The translations under genes were made by a program, and so were the position numbers. A stretch of 55,045 nucleotides of DNA from Acidimicrobiales bacterium. Its GTDB lineage: Bacteria > Actinomycetota > Acidimicrobiia > Acidimicrobiales > SZUA-35. The stretch spans positions 2,568-57,612 of the forward strand of contig JAHDCC010000022.1 in assembly GCA_020630065.1 (NCBI GenBank). The letters are read 5' to 3'. The notes beneath the pieces were generated by a model. It saw only the letters and a list, made by a program, of their open reading frames with translations. It did no database searches and was not told where the DNA came from. Below are positions 53,584 through 55,045 of the stretch, in pieces; positions within the stretch are counted from its first letter, which is position 1, and the number at the start of each line of letters is the position of its first letter.

Positions 53584-55045
53584 ATGCCAGCCAATGCGGA
53601 CAATTTCGATCCGAGAGCGCCACAACGCGACGATCAACACAGTCGTCGGTTTGATTTCTTTGCCCATATTGCTGATCCGGTTGAGACTGGAAACGGGCAT
53701 GTGCAGGAGGCGTGGATTGAGGACCGCATGCGGCAGCGTTGGGCTATCGCTCAGACCGAGAACGTCGCCCCGGTACCTGAAGCTGTTCCTGTTGTTTCGC
53801 AAACTGCGGTAGGCGCCGACGACGCTAAGTTAGAGGCATTGGCTGAGGTTCATTGGCTAGCGACTGAGAAGCGTCGTTTCCTTTCGAGCGCGAGTCGTGT
53901 TGCGAGTGTTCCGAAGTTGGCGAAGGTTGCTGCGGCTGCGGCTGTCGCTGTCCCTATTGCTCTCACGTTGGGTTCTGCGCCCGCAGCCGCCGACCCTCCA
54001 GGGGCTCCAAATAACACCGGTACTGGCCAGACCTCAACCTCTAACCAGCCGGAACCTGAGCCGGAGCCAGAACCGGAGCCAGAGCCAGAACCTGAGCCGG
54101 AACCAGAACCTGAGCCTGAGCCAGAACCGGAGCCTGAGCCAGAGCCAGAACCGGAGCCAGAGCCAGAACCTGAACCTGAGCCAGAACCGGAGCCGGAGCC
54201 TGAGCCAGAACCAGAACCGGAGCCAGAGCCAGAACCTGAACCTGAGCCAGAACCGGAGCCTGAGCCTGAGCCAGAACCAGAACCGGAGCCTCAGACTGGT
54301 ACGGGTGATCATCATCCCGATCCTGAGCCAGAACCGGAGCCTCAGACTGGTACGGGTGATCATCATCCCGATCCTGAGCCGGAGCCGGAGCCTGAGCCTG
54401 AGCCGGAGCCGGAGCCTGAGCCGGAGCCTCAGACTGGTACGGGTGATCATCATCCCGATCCTGAACCGGAGCCGGAGCCGGAGCCTGAGCCTGAGCCGGA
54501 ACCAGTACCAGAGCCTGTTTCTGATGAGCCCGCGCCTCTGAATCCAGGTCAGAATCCTGGAATGGAGCCTGAAACGCCTGAAACGCCTGAAACGCCGGAA
54601 GAGCCTGAGACTCCTGAAGATCCTGAGACTCCTGAGACTCCGGAAACGCCTGTTCTGGGTCAGCCAGGACCTGAGACGCCTGGTGCTGGACTGCTTGGTC
54701 CGGTTTTGGATCCTCCGGTGTCGGAGGATGACCCGTTTGATCTCGGTCTAGATCCGGAAACACCGGAAGAGCCTGAGACTCCGGAAACGCCTGAATCTGC
54801 ACCGGAACCTCCTCCAGGTGTCCCCGACGGCGCCGTCCAACAAGCCGACGGGAGTTGGACCCATTTCAATGGAGAATCAACTACCCAATGGGGCCCTGAA
54901 GGTGATTTTCAAGGCTTGGCGCCTGATGAAGCAGACGATTCTCCGCCATCAATAGATCCTGATCCTGATCCTGATCCAGGACCTGAAACTCCTGATACTC
55001 CTGAGACTCCGGAAGAGCCTGAGACGCCTGATGCTGGACTGCTTG
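53584..55045 (+). CDS. Exported Pro-Glu/Pro-Glu-Thr repeat protein, partial
   Basis: At least 487 residues; the frame runs off the window. It starts at ATG 53584 behind GGGAG. The first 105 residues are hydrophilic and lack a classical signal at the very start; a hydrophobic stretch then begins around 113 ([16 protein letters not shown]) and ends with APAAA at 132-136, which looks like a signal-peptidase site. From residue 156 follow long EP/PE runs, with the segment [13 protein letters not shown] inserted three times (DNA starts 54292, 54343, 54430), and then PET/PEE/PED repeats to the edge. A short folded-looking segment ([19 protein letters not shown]) interrupts near 415-440. Probably a cell-surface spacer or adhesin; the end and anchor are not visible. 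Confidence 0.75.
   Translation, partial: MPANADNFDPRAPQRDDQHSRRFDFFAHIADPVETGNGHVQEAWIEDRMRQRWAIAQTENVAPVPEAVPVVSQTAVGADDAKLEALAEVHWLATEKRRFLSSASRVASVPKLAKVAAAAAVAVPIALTLGSAPAAADPPGAPNNTGTGQTSTSNQPEPEPEPEPEPEPEPEPEPEPEPEPEPEPEPEPEPEPEPEPEPEPEPEPEPEPEPEPEPEPEPEPEPEPEPEPEPEPEPEPQTGTGDHHPDPEPEPEPQTGTGDHHPDPEPEPEPEPEPEPEPEPEPQTGTGDHHPDPEPEPEPEPEPEPEPVPEPVSDEPAPLNPGQNPGMEPETPETPETPEEPETPEDPETPETPETPVLGQPGPETPGAGLLGPVLDPPVSEDDPFDLGLDPETPEEPETPETPESAPEPPPGVPDGAVQQADGSWTHFNGESTTQWGPEGDFQGLAPDEADDSPPSIDPDPDPDPGPETPDTPETPEEPETPDAGLL
54292..54465 (+). repeat. Three copies of a [11 protein letters not shown]-coding unit in Pro-Glu repeats
   Basis: The unit CAGACTGGTACGGGTGATCA (first 20 nt shown) continuing to CATCCCGATCCT starts at 54292, 54343 and 54430. 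Spacings of 51 and 87 nt are multiples of 3, so the frame is kept. The paired His and nearby Asp residues could bind a metal. Confidence 0.85.

Noticed and set aside
53419-53802. 127-residue open frame on the minus strand
   Set aside because: It overlaps the start of the repeat-protein gene, which has a ribosome site and meaningful composition; the minus frame resembles nothing.
54292-54465. CRISPR array suggested by repeats
   Set aside because: The repeats are in-frame coding units with related, not unique, spacers. No cas gene or other array is in the window.
53897-54802. Long open frames on both strands within the Pro-Glu repeats
   Set aside because: They are low-complexity frames produced by the repetitive DNA of the real gene.

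Overview
The window looks like a chromosomal segment of an actinobacterium with intermediate GC content, probably related to Acidimicrobiia. The ribosomal proteins have an actinobacterial flavour (Zn-type S14, long L22 and S3 tails), and a maleylpyruvate-isomerase-like MDMPI protein is present. Several genes start with GTG, TTG or apparently CTG. The lineage call is an inference from gene content; no database was searched.

Layout. (1) 0.4-3.4 kb, + strand: a polysaccharide deacetylase/GT2 fusion translationally coupled to a very acidic membrane protein. (2) 3.5-9.0 kb, - strand: a tight six-gene operon. In transcription order it encodes an FAD/NAD(P) oxidoreductase, a small membrane protein, a TSUP transporter, a kinase-fold protein lacking catalytic residues (predicted pseudokinase), a zinc-ribbon/FHA protein and a small acidic protein. 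It reads as a signalling-plus-transport unit of unknown function. (3) 9.5-20.8 kb, + strand: the S10/spc ribosomal operon from rplC to secY and adk, with no rpsJ in front and no map after adk. (4) 20.8-31.3 kb: an interposed block with a DUF1643 pseudogene, an M23 peptidase, a two-component system with a DUF4173-like membrane protein, a JmjC-type oxygenase, two paralogous lipoproteins and an M1-type peptidase lipoprotein. (5) 31.6-35.6 kb, + strand: infA-rpmJ-rpsM-rpsK-rpsD-rpoA-rplQ-truA. infA appears to begin at CTG. (6) 35.6-40.0 kb: a methyltransferase, an MDMPI-like protein, a PanE-like reductase and an AAA/DUF4143 ATPase. (7) 40.1-49.6 kb, - strand: an exopolysaccharide/O-antigen-like locus containing GDP-fucose synthase, glycosyltransferases including a double-domain one, a WcaF-like acyltransferase, a flippase, an FkbM methyltransferase, a polymerase-like protein and a sugar-phosphate transferase. 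(8) 49.6-52.7 kb: a decaying accessory zone with a transposase fragment, a frameshifted RpfF-like DSF synthase, an intact MazEF pair and glycosyltransferase remnants. (9) 52.7 kb to the end, + strand: a prolyl-4-hydroxylase-like enzyme followed by a proline/glutamate repeat exported protein that runs off the window.

The most interesting candidates are three. The prolyl hydroxylase sits next to a Pro-Glu repeat surface protein, a possible enzyme-substrate pair. The pseudokinase/FHA/TSUP/FAD operon has an unknown role. The predicted CTG start of infA stands out in an otherwise conventional ribosomal operon.
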